Translations under genes and position numbers: made by a program
Notes under the pieces: generated by a model
The model's input: only the letters and a program-made list of their open reading frames with translations
Databases searched by the model: none
Told to the model about the DNA's origin: nothing
Shown here: in pieces, positions 1-12,700 of the stretch
How positions within the stretch are numbered: position 1 is the first letter of the stretch
Layout: every line of letters starts with the position of its first letter
Assembly (NCBI RefSeq): GCF_000471905.2
Contig: NW_006500353.1
Span: 2,126,918-2,190,917 of the forward strand
Source: Amborella trichopoda
Lineage: Eukaryota; Streptophyta; Magnoliopsida; Amborellales; Amborellaceae
Direction of reading: 5' to 3'
Length of the DNA: 64,000 bases

Positions 1-740
1 ATGAATAATTATACAGATATCCAGATAGGGAAACAAAGTTTCAATATTCATATATTTTTGTAAAATAACAAAAGTACATAGTATAACAACCTCATTTTGA
101 AAACACTACTTTTTGGGTTTGTTTTAGTAATTTTTGAAATATTTTTGAAGCCAAAACCAGCTCGTATTTTCGTTTGGAAAGCACTTTGGGCATTAAAAAT
201 GTGGATGATGGCTCTAAAACCAATTTCCAACACCAACTATAAAATTTGAAGCTTAAAAAATGGTGCAAATCTTACGAATCATTGACCATTTATTTTTAGG
301 ACAAAATGCACTTGCTAGAAAATATGATACAATACAAACTATTTTTAGGATTTGAAATCTTAACTATTTTCACAATTACCGTTACGTCAGAATTGCAATT
401 ATCAGTAAGTAAGTTTTGAGATAAAGCTTTACTTATTTTGATAGGGTTATAGCCCAATCAAAGTATTCTTTTTAATAAATATATTAATGCAAATTTAGAA
501 TGTGGCCAAGCTAAATAACGATGCCAAATATTCAAAATCATACGACCAAGATGAGCGAGAGCTAAGTCATGAACGACAACAAACCTGAGCATGAATTGCT
601 ATTTATTCTCTTTTGTATGTCAACGATCGATTAACTATCGGAAAAAAAGTTTATATAAGGTTGATGCCCACCTCATAAATCACTGCCATAGGAACCTCCA
701 CATCAGCCCTCTTGTTATTGAACATCTCAGTCACTTGGTA
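1..740. other. Intergenic, AT-rich, nothing recognised
   Basis: Short open frames only; no repeat family or gene recognised. Confidence 0.6.
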
Positions 741-1232
741 TTATGTAAACTCATGGATCTTGGTCGGTACTTCCTCATGGACGATTGCGTCTCTCCCTGC
801 TTCCATCTCCACCACAGAAGGATCAGCAATACCCTCCTCAGTTCTTATGTCATGCTCTCCAAGGACACCTCCCAAGCTAAGCATCATAGGTGGTAAAACT
901 ACCCCCTCCCCCATGTCCTCAACTGACAAAAAGTTCAACAGGGGTACGAACCCCACATCTTCTTCCTGATTTAAATCAAGCTCACCCAAAGAAAGCAAAA
1001 AGGACTCAGCTGGAGGATAAATAACAACATCATCTTCTTCTTCCTCACTGAGAACCACAATAGGAAGGTCATGCTCTTCTGATGGGATACGGGGTGTCTC
1101 CTCCACCAATATCTTATGTGCCGCTTTTCTAAAGGGTAAGAAGTTACCAGCCATCTTAAAACAAAGCACCTGCAAAACCTTCAACAACGCATTCTGATCT
1201 CCCTTCAAAGCCAACCAGATCCACCCAACCAA
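741..1232 (-). CDS. Hypothetical ORF, 163 aa, acidic, likely retroelement-derived
   Basis: The longest uninterrupted minus-strand frame in the first 6 kb. It has a basic N-terminus (FKMAGNFLPFRKAAHKILVE) and a strongly acidic middle (LSEEEEDDVV). I do not recognise a domain. It lies 0.46 kb downstream (in minus orientation) of the 136-aa ORF at 1689-2099 and may be part of the same decayed unit. No splice context or homology supports a host gene. Confidence 0.3.
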   Translation of the reverse strand: MVGWIWLALKGDQNALLKVLQVLCFKMAGNFLPFRKAAHKILVEETPRIPSEEHDLPIVVLSEEEEDDVVIYPPAESFLLSLGELDLNQEEDVGFVPLLNFLSVEDMGEGVVLPPMMLSLGGVLGEHDIRTEEGIADPSVVEMEAGRDAIVHEEVPTKIHEFT

Positions 1233-1688
1233 GTCTTCTTCACCCTTAGCAGTTCTCTCTGAGTCTTTTTATAGCTCAATCTTCTTAACCTCAGAGAAAG
1301 ATGCATGAGAGATAGTATTTTCTTCCAAATACTCTATCCTAATGCAATCATTCCTTGGGAAGACTTCATCGATTGAGCTCCCTATCAACCCGCCGCCACC
1401 TGTCATATCTATGTCCTTACCATTCAAAAAATCCTACCCATCCTTAAGACCCAAATCAAAATACCCTACCACCTTGCCTTTTCCTCTAATATTTGTTGGG
1501 GTCTTGGTGAGCTCCCTATCCCGAATAATAGGCATGCTAAGTCTAGGATGACTAATAACACCTCCAGTTACCTATAAGTCCTTACCAACCTTTGGTCTCT
1601 AAATCTTTTTTATCTTTTGAAATTGACCAAAATCCCTAGAAATCTCCCTGCGATCCCTAAATCCATGGGAATATCTCCCACATGTCCT

Positions 1689-2099
1689 CTAATGGTTGAC
1701 TGGATTTACAATTGAGATTCCTGCCATTGTAGCCCTCTCTGGAGCTTTAGAGTTATAGGCTCCAACTCGATCCCAGACATTCCACTTATTGCTTTTGTAA
1801 GTAACCCTCATCCATCGATTGTTGTCCACCTTATGCAGCAAAGACCCAGTCACCCCCAGATTCTTGACATGAATAGCATCACAACCTTCAATAGATACAT
1901 CTATTGAGAAATCCTCATGGCCCACAGCTAAACGAACCTTACGAGGTCTAGAAGAATCGACATTTCGATTGACCTGCACTCTAACAAAAGACAAATCATC
2001 ACTTTTCAACCCCTTCCAATCAATACCCAGAAAACCCCTATAAGAGTTGCCAAGACGTGAAATACATTCAGACTCCACACATGAATAAGAACTCGCCAA
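1689..2099 (-). CDS. Hypothetical ORF, 136 aa, LINE ORF1 / DUF4283-like character
   Basis: Contains LGIDWKGLKSDDLSFVRVQV then SRPRKVRLAVGHEDFSIDV, a pattern reminiscent of the beta-strand segment in plant LINE ORF1 and DUF4283 proteins (..W..L..ARV.V......P..V.L....). The usual zinc knuckle is not seen. Likely a transposon remnant; the assignment is by impression only. Confidence 0.3.
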   Translation of the reverse strand: MASSYSCVESECISRLGNSYRGFLGIDWKGLKSDDLSFVRVQVNRNVDSSRPRKVRLAVGHEDFSIDVSIEGCDAIHVKNLGVTGSLLHKVDNNRWMRVTYKSNKWNVWDRVGAYNSKAPERATMAGISIVNPVNH

Positions 2100-3813
2100 A
2101 ATCTAATCCAGGAAGCATGCTTAAGAACTAAGGACACATAATCTGAACTCTTTCACTTCCCCAAATATAACAATCGACCACGTACTCTAACCACCTGAAG
2201 CATAAGAGCGACTTTCAAGATCCAACACTGAAAGCAAAAAAAAAAAAAAACTTAATATTGCCCATCCATTTCATACCTGGAGAGTAAGCTAAACCCTAGG
2301 TATGTCCAGCCCAATCCCCTAAACCAAAATTATATTTGGAATGTGGAGAGAAAGAGCTTTCCACTACACAACCAACGCTCTTGATCGCCTCGGTGACTTC
2401 CCCATGATCAAAAGAGGCGCAAGCGATCTCCTCAGGAGGTCACCTATCCCTCTTACCATCTTCTTCCTCTCATTCCTCATAGATCTCCATCCAAAAGAAA
2501 CACTACTTTGGGAAAGTAGGCTGGCTTTCTAGTTGGTTGCAACCTTACTGGAAAGAAAGACCTATGAGATCATTTATCAGGGAATACATTTTTTTTTTTT
2601 TTTTCACCCCTTTATTTTGGCAAAAGATCACTTACAGGTGGTATTTATTATAATAAGATAAATTTCAAAATAAAATCAACATAACAATAAAACCAAGATC
2701 TTAACAACTTGATGCTATGAAACAATTATGTACTATGCTTGAGAATAAAAGATAAGATTGCAAGAAACAAAAGAAAGCGTGCCGGAGATTACCTCAACCG
2801 TGCTTATTACACTCTACACTAAGTTACCACCATTCGATGGCGCGGGATCAACGGTCTAGCTTCAATCTCGAATCGGGAAAGCAAATTTCGGTCAAGCGAC
2901 ACCAATGGAACATGAACCCCTTTGATCACAAACTCAAACCCTAGGTGAATTCTTTTAGCAACCTAGTATGAGAGAGATAGATTACCTTTTTTGTAAACCC
3001 CAAAACTCTTAGCCATAAACATATTTGAGAGATAGAAGAGAGAATAACTCCATAACCGAAACCTTTAGGTTCTTTTACAAAGTGGGAGAGAGAAAGATCA
3101 AATATGAGAGAGAAACTTTATTAATAGAGAAAAATAGAAAGATAATGTGTAGAGATTTTTGGTAGAGACAATCTCTTTTTATAGATTTTGAATAAGATTA
3201 GGGTTTCTTAGGGTTTTCTTTGGCTTACATCTTATTGTGAGATTGAACATAGACTGTCAATCATGGGTGACTTGTAGAGTGAGAGATCTGAGCCATCTAT
3301 TCTTTAGATGAGCCACCAACATTATAGAAGGTGCATGAACCATTATTCTCTTTTTCTAAACCATTTTTCCATAAATAGAAATTAAATAAATTAAATCGAA
3401 TCAAAATATTGTGCATATCATAAAATAGCACATGTCTACTCAATCTTTTCACAAAATATTTCAAAGATATATTAAGTTAATATCTTCCAACCATATGGCC
3501 ACATGCCATATCACCAAAAAATAGGAAAGAGAATAAGGGTGGGGCGTGCCACCCAAGGGAGGCACTCATAGACCCCACTTTCTAAAAATATGGTGGGCCC
3601 ATATGCACAATGGGCCCCCATGATATTTTTATATCTTTAAAATTGATAAAAAGATTTTAGAATATTATTTGAATATTTAAACAATTCTAAAATCAATATC
3701 TTTAATTTTATAAATCAAAAAATTATAAATAAAATTTTCAGGGGTTCATAAAAAATCAAATAATAATCTTAAAATAATTTTCATCATAAAAAACATAATT
3801 AAATTAATTTGAT
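2100..3813. other. Intergenic, noncoding, probably old LTR-element sequence
   Basis: Poly-A (2237-2250) and poly-T (2590-2604) tracts, then GAGAGAGA-rich sequence at 2960-3170 and an AT-rich run into the N gap. No coding signal. Confidence 0.4.
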
Positions 3814-3833
3814 NNNNNNNNNNNNNNNNNNNN
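3814..3833. other. Assembly gap (20 N)
   Basis: Twenty undetermined bases; the fixed length suggests an arbitrary gap size. Confidence 0.99.
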
Positions 3834-4440
3834 CATACTACACTTGCTTTATCACACCGACCTAGTGTTTCCTATGACCCACAGACCAAATAGGGGCTCA
3901 TGAACGGGTCACCAAAGTCCGTTTCAATGAGCCAAGGGATCGCAATCCCAGTTTGTGGATTTCAAGTCCTCCCCTAGAGACAAGTCAAGATCACCAATAC
4001 ATTATGCGACCACAGTTCTATGCGCATAGGGGTATCTCTCGCACATGCATACGCTTCACCCTAAAAGGTGGATTTCTGGCTTTCCCGAATGATCTATCGA
4101 TATGCATGACGTGTGATGGTACATGAATGAGGTTTTGGCCCCTGTCTCTATAGAATATCATCACACACAAGGGTCACACAGTCGCTCGGCTCACTCATCC
4201 GGGTATATTCTCCGACCTCATAAAGGGCTAACCCATTAGAATTCTTATCGGTTTGTTCTTTATGTCCAAGTAACATGGGTTTTTCTAGCACAGTCCCATA
4301 TTTGCAAACGTCATTTGCTTAGTATGGCTCACGAGGGACCACATTCCTACTGAGTTCATGTTCCACTTTATCATTTCATTTTACAAGCACTCATGAGGCC
4401 TTTAAAGGCCACATGAACCCAACATTAGTTATACAGATAA
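3834..4440. other. Noncoding, relatively GC-rich sequence, possibly retroelement leader or LTR
   Basis: Composition differs sharply from the AT-rich sequence left of the gap. No open frame and no terminal repeat partner within the window. Confidence 0.35.
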
Positions 4441-4519
4441 GGTTGACATTGTTGTTCAGTCATTAGCATTGGCAACGCTCTCTCTCTCTCTCTCTCTAGC
4501 CATCCACTCTTGCCTCAAT

Positions 4520-4790
4520 GGCAGTCTTAGACCCATGATGTTTATCATGGTTAACCCACATGTGTGATGGCCATAGAGGGTCTTGGTGTTGGGTTTTAGT
4601 CATCACGGTTCTACAAGAACAATGATGCTAGGTTACCATCATAGTTCTGTCTCGTGATGGCTTTGCTAGTATTTAATTCCACCAACCATCATGATACTAT
4701 TACAGCTATGGTGTACTATTTCATAATTGAGATTATAAAAAGGCCATGATAGTTTAAGCATCATGGTTCTGAACCGTGATGATTTCTAAA
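4520..4790. repeat. Palindrome array (CATCATGGTT / AACCGTGATG type) upstream of MLH1
   Basis: Repeated inverted words GTCATCACGGTTCTACAAGA, ACCATCATAGTTCTG..CGTGATGG and AGCATCATGGTTCTGAACCG TGATG. Same word family as the array in MLH1 intron 1. A (CT)n tract precedes it at 4479-4498. Confidence 0.6.
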
Positions 4791-6169
4791 CCATACAATC
4801 CCTCCCCGCCCCTTTCCTCCTTCCTGCCCTTTTCTCCTTCCCAAACCTTCCCATCCTTCACTCTATCTCTACCTTCCCATCCCATCCCTCACTCTATCTC
4901 TCTCTCCAACAGCAGTAACCCCACCTCTCTCTACCGTAGCCTTTTTTTTCTCTCTCTAATCTATCATCTATTGCTATCATCTCCTTTCATCTCTTAATCT
5001 CTTTACAGGTTTTCTGAGATTTATTTTCCAACTCCTAATTGTGAAATATACACACCAACACTATTTTACAGGTATGTTCTCAAAACTTGAAGCTCTTATA
5101 TATATTCCTATTCATGTACAATGACAACATTTTGCAAGAAATATTGTGTATTTCTTTTAATAGTAGTTGATGGGGCAATTGGATTGTTTTGGTATAAAAT
5201 ATTGCACAAATAAGTGTTAGCTCTGTATTAGTATTATGGTATCTGTATTGGAATTTTAATGTCCCTCATAATGCTTCCTCATTATAATGTATAGATTTCC
5301 ACAAACATTTATACCTGCATTGTTATCAACTAATAAGTTATTGATCTCAAATATTTTCATTTCACATATGCTTCCATTGGGGAAATTGGATATCTCAAAA
5401 TCGATTGGGTTTGTACACACCAATAATGGTCGATGACAAAGTGAAAATCAATTTATACTTCGATAGTTCTGTCAAGAGAAGTTTTAATCATGGACGGGGT
5501 GTTTTTATGATGGTGGGTACCTAAAGGTTACATTTGTAAAAGTGGATATTTTAACATTAAGTATTCACCAATTTTTTTCCATGAGAGCATAAAGCAGAGT
5601 AAATACAAACAAGAAAAATTTATCAGCAAAACAAAGAGGGTAGTGCTTGTGCTCTCAATTCTGAACTTTGACTTAGGGCAGTCTATATACTAGCGTAATT
5701 TTTTGGCTAGAGTTTATATGCAAGCATGCATATAAACTCCTTTCAAAATAAGGACACAATTTCTATGCGGCTAGCCCGCATATTATAAAAATACAGGCTT
5801 GACAATAAATAAATTTTTTAGATATAATTTGAGCCAAATTTTTAGAGAATATATAATATTTAACATGGAGATCATGAATATGGAATTTATTTTTTAAAAA
5901 AACTAAAAAATAATATATTAAAAAAATATTTAAACCGTTTGTTACACTTATTTTTAAATATATCACCTATTTCCATCCATCTTTAAAATAGATGCTTTAA
6001 CTTCTGGACACCATATTGGGATTATATGCCGTGGGATCAATGTCTTTTGCACAAGAAGTGCACAAACACTTTGTTCCATTCGATTCAAAATCGAATGGCT
6101 GAGTATTACATTATGGACAAACAGTGCGAGGAAACTTTTGTTGGGATGCACGGATCGTTCCCGCGCATC
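4791..6169. other. Upstream intergenic region of MLH1
   Basis: CT-rich at 4800-4990, then AT-rich. No gene recognised. Confidence 0.6.
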
Positions 6170-6455
6170 TGTCTTCCGGCTCATCTCCCTCTCAATCTTT
6201 CTCTCTCTCTGTCTTCCCTCTCATCTCTCTCTCAATCTTTCTCTCTCTTCCCCGTATCTCTCTCTCTCTGTCTTCCCGCTCATCTCACTCTCTCAATCTT
6301 TCTCTCTCTTCCCGCGCATCTCTCTCTCTAAAAAATTTCGCACTCGTCTTTACTTTTGCAAATATCTCATCACTATGCATTTTCGAGTTTGAGCTTCGCT
6401 CTCTGTACCTCTGAAAACAACCGAGCGTCCAAGTGTTGTCTCTCTCTCTCGAACA
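6170..6455 (+). promoter_or_regulatory. MLH1 probable 5' UTR / core promoter with CT-rich tracts
   Basis: About 280 bp directly upstream of the start codon are dominated by imperfect (CT)n tracts with interspersed CCGCTCATCTC-like repeats at 6178-6330 and again near 6440. Pyrimidine patches of this kind are common in plant 5' leaders and TATA-less promoters. I see no convincing TATA box, so the transcription start cannot be placed. Confidence 0.45.
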
Positions 6456-6743
6456 ATGGAAATGGAAGCCGGAGAAACCCTAACAATGGGAATGGAAGCG
6501 GAGGACCTTTCTCTCTCATCAGAGAAGCCCCCTGCAATGGCAATGGAACCCCCAAAAATCCATCGCCTCGAGCCCTCTGTTGTGAATAGAATAGCGGCCG
6601 GTGAAGTAATCCAGAGGCCTACTTCTTCTGTAAAAGAGCTTGTGGAGAATAGTCTCGATGCTGGTTCCACTTCGATCAGTGTCGTAGTAAAGGATGGAGG
6701 CCTCAAGCTTATCCAGGTCTCCGATAACGGCCATGGAATTAGA
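6456..6743 (+). CDS. MLH1: MLH1 exon 1 (start codon, ATPase motifs I and II)
   Basis: Codes residues 1-96. Residues 1-31 are a poorly conserved acidic leader with several Met codons; from PPKIHRLE on, the sequence follows plant MLH1. It contains the ATP-lid and catalytic motif [11 protein letters not shown] and the DNGHG loop. The donor is ATTAGA|GTAAGC, phase 0. Read-through would end at a TGA 28 nt into the intron. Confidence 0.95.
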
Positions 6744-9700
6744 GTAAGCCCTAAATACCTGAAACTGTGCTGAGATTTTCGAGTCTTGTGGTTTAAATAT
6801 CACGGAGAATTGGATATATTAGTGGAAAACTGTGTGATTCTGCATGGAATTAGAGTAAACCCTAAATCACTGAAACCGTGCTGAGATTTTTGTGTGTGGT
6901 TTAAATATAACGGAGAAATGGATATCTTACCGGAAAACTGTGGGATTCTGTTGTGATTCTATTGATAATGTGTAGAAAATAACAAAAATGCAATTGAATG
7001 GCAAGTATTTTGTAAATTTGGCATTGGTCGTTGTCTTCTTCTTTTAACTTTTACCATGCAAATACAAATACTGCTGAAAATGTAACCTTGTAGTGTCCGT
7101 GTTTGTGGAGTCTTACAGGCAAATTGAGAAAATTGCCATGGCTTTGTTGATAAAACGAGGAAACTTATAATAACTGATCGAAATTGTAAATGCTTGATAA
7201 TTTTGGTCAGGAGGTATTTGGCTTGTAAGTTTTGACATTTATTATGCACTGTAAAGATTGCTGACAATTAACGAAACAGTGTTGCTATTTGGGAAGCTTG
7301 CTTGGAACTGCAAGAATCTGTTTTGTTTCTCATGATACTCTACCGTTAAGTTTATTGAAATTTAGCAAAACATGTAAATGTTGTTGTAAAGTGGCATCTG
7401 GTTTTAGTGATTTACTATTAATCTGAAAATTTAACTAAGAAGGTTACTTTTTGTGATTTTGCTGGAAAACTGTGAGATTTGATATGGTTCTGATCATAAT
7501 TGTCAGAAGCTCAGCCTCAGAGAAACTGTAAATATTTGTGAAATCTTGCAATGTAGTATTTCAACACTTAATCGTTCTTTAATACAGGCTAAAAATATAG
7601 GCTTTGCTGAATTATAACTGTAGGCAATAAGATTTGTGGAGTTCTTGGGAAGACATGTGAAATTTGGTGGTTTTGATGGTTAAAGTTGAGGTTTCTGCAG
7701 CAAGAAAATACTTTAAATATTTGTGAATAGGAAATTATCAAAAATATACTTTTTAGGTTATTGGAAAAAAACCCAAATTTTTTGTAAAACCTCATTCATA
7801 CTCATTTTCATTACTGTTTGCAATTTTGTGACAAAAATACCATTCATGGCAATATTAGGTCTATGATGTACCAAATGAACTGAAACCATCACGGTAGTGC
7901 TTGGGCCGTGCTAGATTATCACGGTTGTGCCAGTACCATGATGCTTGCACTTAAGAATCGCGGTTGAGTTAGAACCGTGAAGCATGACAAGCATCATGGT
8001 TGTGCTAGTACCGTTGTGCTCTCTATGTGAACCACGGTTCTCTTAGAACTGTTAAGATCTTGATGATATGAAAATGCCCCCACATAAGAGGCATCACAGT
8101 TGAGCTAGAACTGTGGTGCCTTAAATGGTTCACTTAGAACCATGAAGATCCCCTAAGAGGAATCACAGTTATTGTTAGTATCGTGATGCTTTCTAAGTTG
8201 TCCATCTTCACTTAAGAATCATGGTTCACTCAGAACCATGAAGGGTATTTTAGTCACAAAATCCCAAACATTGAAGAAAAGGGGTATGAGTGAGGTTTTG
8301 AAAGATCAGGGTTTTTTTTTTCTAAAAACCCAAGAAAAAGGGATATGTTGGATGATTTCCCTTGTGAATAAAGCAATTACTTTTTCTAATGATTACCATA
8401 AAGAAGAAATAGCAATTGGGTTTTTGTATGGTATCCTTGGGGATTAGGTTTAGAATAGACCTAAAAAATTCTTAATCACTCATTATTTGCTGGAAATTTG
8501 AATAAATTTTGGAAGGATTGTCCCAAGAGCATTAACTTTTGCACGATTTCCTGGAAAACATTGTGAATTTATCATGAAATTCTTTGATAATTTCCCTTGT
8601 GAATAAAGCAATTACTTTTTCTAATGATTTCCATAAAGGAGAAATAGCAATTGGGTTTTTGTATGGTATCCTTGGGGCTTGGGCTTAGAATAGACCTAAA
8701 AAATTCTTAATCATCTCATTATTTGCTGAAAATTCGAATAAATTTTGGAAGGATTGTCCCAAGTGCATTAACTTTTACCCGATTTCCTGGAAAACATTGT
8801 GAATTTATCCTGAAATTGTTCAATCTCATTGAGAAAAATTATGAGGATTGGGGAAATTGAGCTTTCTCATAATTGGCTCAGCGTTTGAATAAAAATCTTC
8901 ATTCATGCTTGGTTCACCCTCCTCCTATTTAATTTGAAAAAAGGATTTATATTTTTTTGGAATATTTCCACAAAAGGATTTATCTATGTGGAATTTTCTG
9001 GGATAGTATATGTCAGTGTTTTAAAAAGCGCTAGGCGGCACCCATGCGGCCATGGGGGTCCAGGCTGCCTAGCGCCTAGGCGGCCGCCTAGGCGAGCTCC
9101 CAGAACCTGGGCGGCTTAGTTGAAAAAAAAATAAAATTGATGACTGATAATGATTAATTCATAAGAATTTTGATAATCCATAAGATCATAATCCATAAGA
9201 ATTTTGATAATTCATAAGACCATAATCCTAGTTAAAAAAAGAAAAAAGTCGAGAAGAGAATTTTGATAATCCATAAGACCATAATCCATATTTTCATACA
9301 ATGCTAAAACAGTAAAACCATACAAGCATACACAGATAGTTTGATACACTGTAGACTGTGCACACAAAAATTAGACAGTAGAGTTAGAAACTAGAGACTG
9401 GAAAGTAGAAACAAAAAATAAGCAAAAACAATATACAGAAATTCAGAAAATATACAGTCTAGGATACAATTGTCAACATTCAACACAACAGTCAACAGTC
9501 AACACCAAGAGTCTTCAGTCATTATCATGAGAAGGAATAGGGTAGGCCCATCATATGTATCAGATTCGAGGCCATCATCATCAGAGTCATCTCTCTCTTC
9601 AATATAACGTTTGTCCTCCTTTGTTTTTTTCTGAATCTGCCTCTCCCTCCTCTTCTTCTACCTCCATCTTGCTAGTATGTGCAGATGAGGCCCTAGGAGT

Positions 9701-12700
9701 CTTGGCCGCTCTACACTTTTCTATCATTTTGTGCTTCTCTAAACTCAAATATTGTATAATTTCCTCTCTGGTAGTCTCAGAAACATTTTTGCACTGGGCA
9801 ACATCCCCCTTAATACTGATAAGGTGTTTTTTAAGCCGGTAAATGCTCCCATTAGTATCTTTTCCACAATAATTACATTTAATATGATTTTTGTCATTCG
9901 GATTCGGGTTATAACCATACTTCCAACCCGGATCACCACTTATAGAAGAACCTGAAAAAGATATTTCCATAGAATAAGGCTCATTTTCATCATTTTCTGG
10001 TTCTTTTAAATTCAGAAGTTGTCTAATCTCATCCCGAATAACTTCAGGAACCTTTTTACACGAAGCAACATTTCCTTTAATACCAGCAAGGCGTTTCTTG
10101 AATCAATAAATACCCCCATTGGTATCTTTTTCACCAAAATTACACCTTATATAATTTTTATCGTTTGGTTTTGTGTTATAACCCTACTTCCAACCCGGAT
10201 CACTTATTTTAGAAGTAGTAGAAATAGATCTATTCAAATGACAAGGATTTTGTTCTTGTTTTTGTTTTACAGAACTCATATATTGCTTAATCTACTCTTT
10301 GATAGCTTCAGGAACATTTTTACTAGGGGCAACATCCCTCTTAATACCGGCAAAATGTTTTTTAAACTGGTTTATGCCTCCTTTTGTATCTTTTTCACTT
10401 TTTTCATTTGGATTCGGGTTATATCCATATTTTCAACACGGATCTCCACTTCGACTAGATCCTGAAGAGGACATTTAAAAAAAAAACACAAAATCTAAAA
10501 AATAAAGTTTTACACTTACTTTGATTGGTCAAACTTTCTGGTATTCAAATAATAAAAAAAACCCTCTAATAGGATTATAAAACTCCAAAACTAATTCAAA
10601 TCTACCTGGGTGGTACTTGGATCCGTTTTCCATAACTTTGAGAAACACTTCGATTCAATGAAAGTCACAAAATTTAGATTTCTTGAGGTTTATTTTTCTC
10701 TAAAATGGGTTATTGTGGGTTTAGGTTTCAAATGAACCTAAAACCCATCCTTAAAACCCTTTTATGTTTAAAAAAAATCAATACAACGACAAAAAAAAAA
10801 TTTCCGCCCCTAGGTGGCTGTCCAAGGACTGCCGTCCAGTTTGGCCGTCTAGTCCTTCTGAACCGCCTAGGCCTGGGCGATGTGCCTAGGCCTTCTGGAC
10901 CGCCTAGGCCTGGGCGATGTGCCTAGGCCTTCTGGACCGCCTAGGCGTTGGGCGGTTCACTTTTTTGAACAATGGTATATGTGCGATTCTGATGAGATAT
11001 GGACCCAAAGGCTATGAAGATTGAAACAATTTTGTGTCGCTCGCAGGCTTGCAAGCTTCCTAATGATGAACTGTAGCACTAAAGATATTCCTGAAAAGTC
11101 ATTCTGAAGGAATAATGATTTGCAAAAGTTTCTGGAAAATAGTGGGATAGCAAAATCTCTTGATTATAATGGAGTTTATGAGTAAATATAAGGAATTTGT
11201 GCATGACTTGTTCCAAATGACCATTTTTGTGCTGCAATTTCACTTCAACCAGATTTTGAAAGACCCCTTTGTGCTGGAAATGCGCTCTAACATGCCAGAA
11301 ATTGCTGAAACTATTCCATTATTTTTTGCATTTTTGGTTTTCCTTGAAGCATCATTATCATCATCATCCCAACTATTTGGGGTCGGCTACATGAATCTTG
11401 TTCCTCCATTTTGCTATATCAAGGGTCATGTCTTTAGTAAGACCATAAGTCACCATATCTCTTCTCACTACTTCCATCTTTTTCTCTTTTAGAGTCTTCG
11501 ACTCTAAACCAATTCGCCTGTTATAACCGGTGTTGTATTAGGTCTACGCTCCATATGACCAGCCCACCTAAGTCTACGTTTCTTTATCTTATTGCCTATT
11601 GGAGCCACCTCTAAGTTCCTTTGTATGTATTCATTTTGAATCCTACCTTTCTGTTCTTTCCTTGAAGTATAAGTTTGTAAAATATTAGAAACCAAGTTCG
11701 CCAGTTCTTTAGTGGTGAGGAACATATAAAAGTAGGAGGTCTCCATAGAGTTTGCTAGAAGTAGGCAGGTACACTTTTCTATAATTACCTTGAAACATGG
11801 CAAAGAAGATATATCTTTTTAGGGATCTAAAGGATCACAATTCACTGGTTATGATGCTGAGGATTACATCCAGTTACTGGATCCCTTTCTAACCAAAGGT
11901 TTGGGATCTTTAGGAGGCGGTGTCATTGTAGTTTTTGTGTGACATCTTTATTTTTGAGTGCCCCTTCCAGTTATTCACTTTTTTAGTTTTCAGGAAGCTT
12001 TGTTACCACCCATAATGATTAAAAAGTTGATATGTCTGCTCACTGTTTCCCTTACTTGGTTGGTGTTGTGTTTTTTCATTTATATGATTTTCGTTTTCCC
12101 TTTTTCAAGGTACATGTGTCTTGTAATTTAACCTTTTAATTATTATGTTTATCTTTCTTTCCTTGATATAACTTCCTCTAAACATCATAATTGTAACTTT
12201 TGTAACTCTCACCAAACGGCAATGAAATTTGGCTTTTCTTATATACTCTATGTTACTATTACAGTTTGAAGATCTGCCAATACTTTGTGAACGGCATACC
12301 ACATCAAAACTATCGGCTTATGAAGATCTCCAAAGTATAAAATCTATGGGTTTCAGAGGAGAGGCATTGGCCAGCATGACCTTTGTTGGCCATGTTACTG
12401 TAACCACAATTACTGAAGGCCAGATGCATGGGTACAGGTGCAATTTCTTTCTTTCATGAATATGTGTCTGTTGGTTAGATGATAGTGTTTGTGATCCTCG
12501 TTGGGATTGATATTTTCTTAATTCGTCTTTTATTCAGGGTATCATATCGAGATGGAGTGATGGAACATGAACCTCGGCCATGTGCAGCAGTGAAAGGAAC
12601 ACAGATAATGGTAGTGATGAATTCCACTATGTTTTTGGATAGTCTTTTACGATACACATGAATTTTGTTTCTACTGCTCTGCCTCGTACCAGTAAATATT

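Larger units (their letters stand above)
9014..10974 (-). mobile_element. hAT-type transposon, 1961 bp, with perfect 8-bp target duplication
   Basis: The direct repeat GTATATGT at 9006-9013 and 10975-10982 flanks the element. Termini are CAGTGTTTTAAAAAGCGC at the left and, as reverse complement of the right end, CATTGTTCAAAAAAGTGAAC. The 8-bp target duplication and CA-G/T-TGTT termini are hAT (Ac family) hallmarks. Both subterminal regions are GC-rich and palindromic (CGCCTAGGCGG repeats at 9029-9115 and 10805-10955). The interior encodes BED zinc-finger modules on the minus strand but no catalytic or hATC domain, so it is non-autonomous. It sits in MLH1 intron 1 in antisense orientation. Confidence 0.92.
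6744..12264 (+). other. MLH1 intron 1 (5.5 kb)
   Basis: Contains, in order, a duplicated exon-intron border (6732-6957), a palindrome array (7870-8250), a 235-bp tandem duplication (8351-8820), a hAT element (9014-10974) and a truncated RTE LINE (11350-11656). The rest is AT-rich with no coding signal. Confidence 0.85.

Noticed and set aside
591-969. Plus-strand frames of 101 and 85 aa
   Set aside because: Partly opposite the longer minus-strand ORF at 741-1232; no similarity or splice context.
7870-8250. CRISPR-like array of short repeats
   Set aside because: Units are imperfect palindromes of variable spacing without unique spacers, in a plant intron.
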